From positions 1-6,537 of the forward strand of contig JACQEQ010000360.1 of assembly GCA_016200445.1 (NCBI GenBank): DNA of 6,537 bases. Reading direction: 5' to 3'. This DNA is from Gammaproteobacteria bacterium (GTDB lineage: Bacteria; Pseudomonadota; Gammaproteobacteria; SG8-11). The notes under the pieces were generated by a model. That model was not told the DNA's origin, did no database searches, and saw only the letters and a list, made by a program, of their open reading frames with translations. Position numbers and translations under genes: made by a program. Positions 5,907 to 6,537 of this stretch are shown here, one piece after another (within the stretch, counting starts at the first letter, position 1; every line of letters begins with the position of its first letter).

Positions 5907-6537
5907 GCCGGTGCAGCGGGGTTACTGCGGTCCAGCAGCGCCGCAACAAATTCGCCAGCATCGAATTCGCGTAAATCCTCGATGCCTTCGCCCACGCCGA
6001 TGAAACGGATCGGCAAGCCGGTTTTTTTTGCGATGGCGAAAATAATGCCGCCCTTGGCGGTGCCGTCGAGCTTGCTGAGGGCCAGGCCGGTGAGGTTCAC
6101 GGCTTGATGAAATTGCGCCACTTGTTGCAATGCATTCTGGCCGGTGCCCGCGTCCACCACCAGCAACGTTTCGTGCGGCGCGCTGACGTCGAGCTTGGCG
6201 ATTACACGCTTCACTTTTTTCAACTCTTCCATCAGGTTGGTTTGGGTGTGCAAGCGTCCGGCGGTGTCGGCGATTAAAACGTCAATACCGCGCGCTTTGG
6301 CGGCCTGAATGGCGTCGAAAATCACCGACGCGGAATCCGCACCGGCGTGTTGCGCAATCACCGGAATTTCATTGCGCCGTCCCCATTCTTGCAATTGTTC
6401 CACGGCCGCCGCGCGAAACGTGTCGCCCGCCGCCAGCATTACTTTCAAGCCTTGTTGCTGAAAGCGCCACGCCAGTTTGCCGATGGTAGTGGTCTTGCCC
6501 ACGCCATTGACGCCGACCATTAAAATCACAAACGGCG
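5903..6537 (-). CDS. ftsY: Signal recognition particle receptor FtsY, GTPase domain (5'-truncated by window edge)
   Basis: FtsY is the SRP receptor GTPase: it docks SRP-ribosome complexes at the inner membrane for co-translational insertion. Only the C-terminal G domain is present, about 211 codons. The frame stays open through the window edge, with Pro-Phe codons before the GTG at 6529, so that GTG is internal and not a start. Visible motifs are the P-loop GVNGVGKTT (about 6488-6514), DTFRAAA (6404-6424), DTAGR (6254-6268), the G4 motif SKLDG (6062-6076, where E. coli has TKLDG) and a late GVGE. The block LDGTAKGG followed by an IGVGE..EDLR..D ending is characteristic of FtsY rather than Ffh, which would carry a C-terminal M domain. 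The acidic A domain and the N domain lie outside the window. Its TGA overlaps the ftsE ATG by 4 bases, indicating translational coupling. Identification is very secure. Confidence 0.97.
   Translation of the reverse strand, partial: PFVILMVGVNGVGKTTTIGKLAWRFQQQGLKVMLAAGDTFRAAAVEQLQEWGRRNEIPVIAQHAGADSASVIFDAIQAAKARGIDVLIADTAGRLHTQTNLMEELKKVKRVIAKLDVSAPHETLLVVDAGTGQNALQQVAQFHQAVNLTGLALSKLDGTAKGGIIFAIAKKTGLPIRFIGVGEGIEDLREFDAGEFVAALLDRSNPAAPA

Noticed and set aside
6062..6076. SKLDG instead of TKLDG in the FtsY G4 motif as a possible functional change
   Set aside because: Ser for Thr is conservative, and the essential Lys and Asp are retained.
1..6537. CRISPR array, tRNA or rRNA gene, transposase or toxin-antitoxin pair
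   Set aside because: No regularly spaced repeats, cloverleaf-type sequence, transposase motif or small gene pair was seen on either strand.

Overview
The window looks like a chromosomal segment of a gammaproteobacterium. The main reason is the ftsY-ftsE-ftsX cell-division cluster, whose proteins resemble the E. coli ones in length and motifs. A two-gene NfeD/SPFH membrane module of the E. coli YbbJ/QmcA type follows. The genus cannot be read from the sequence. All five protein genes are on the minus strand, so the text below runs from high to low coordinates.

Conserved part (6537 to 2609): a 5'-truncated ftsY (SRP receptor GTPase) overlaps ftsE by an ATGA, and ftsE is followed after 2 bases by ftsX. 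FtsE and FtsX form the ABC-type complex that couples the divisome to peptidoglycan hydrolase activation. In many gammaproteobacteria rpoH comes next. Here a 216-base gap with small inverted repeats leads instead to an nfeD-family gene, and 23 bases later to a qmcA-like SPFH gene. Both of these have good Shine-Dalgarno sequences.

Accessory part (about 2540 to 1): one long gene of about 787-804 codons that I cannot assign to a named family. It carries a PD-(D/E)XK nuclease-like core in its middle (D...ExK in two adjacent predicted beta strands, followed by a Q-containing helix). It is visibly richer in A+T than the fts genes: sampled 60-base rows give 42% and 48% G+C, against 58% and 68% in the fts region. 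Degenerate GGGGAC/AG-type intergenic repeats flank it on both sides. This suggests an acquired cargo gene next to a housekeeping cluster, possibly a stand-alone defence-type nuclease. Its function is inference only.

No tRNA, rRNA, CRISPR array, transposase gene or convincing sigma70 promoter was seen. No canonical hairpin-plus-U-run terminator was found.
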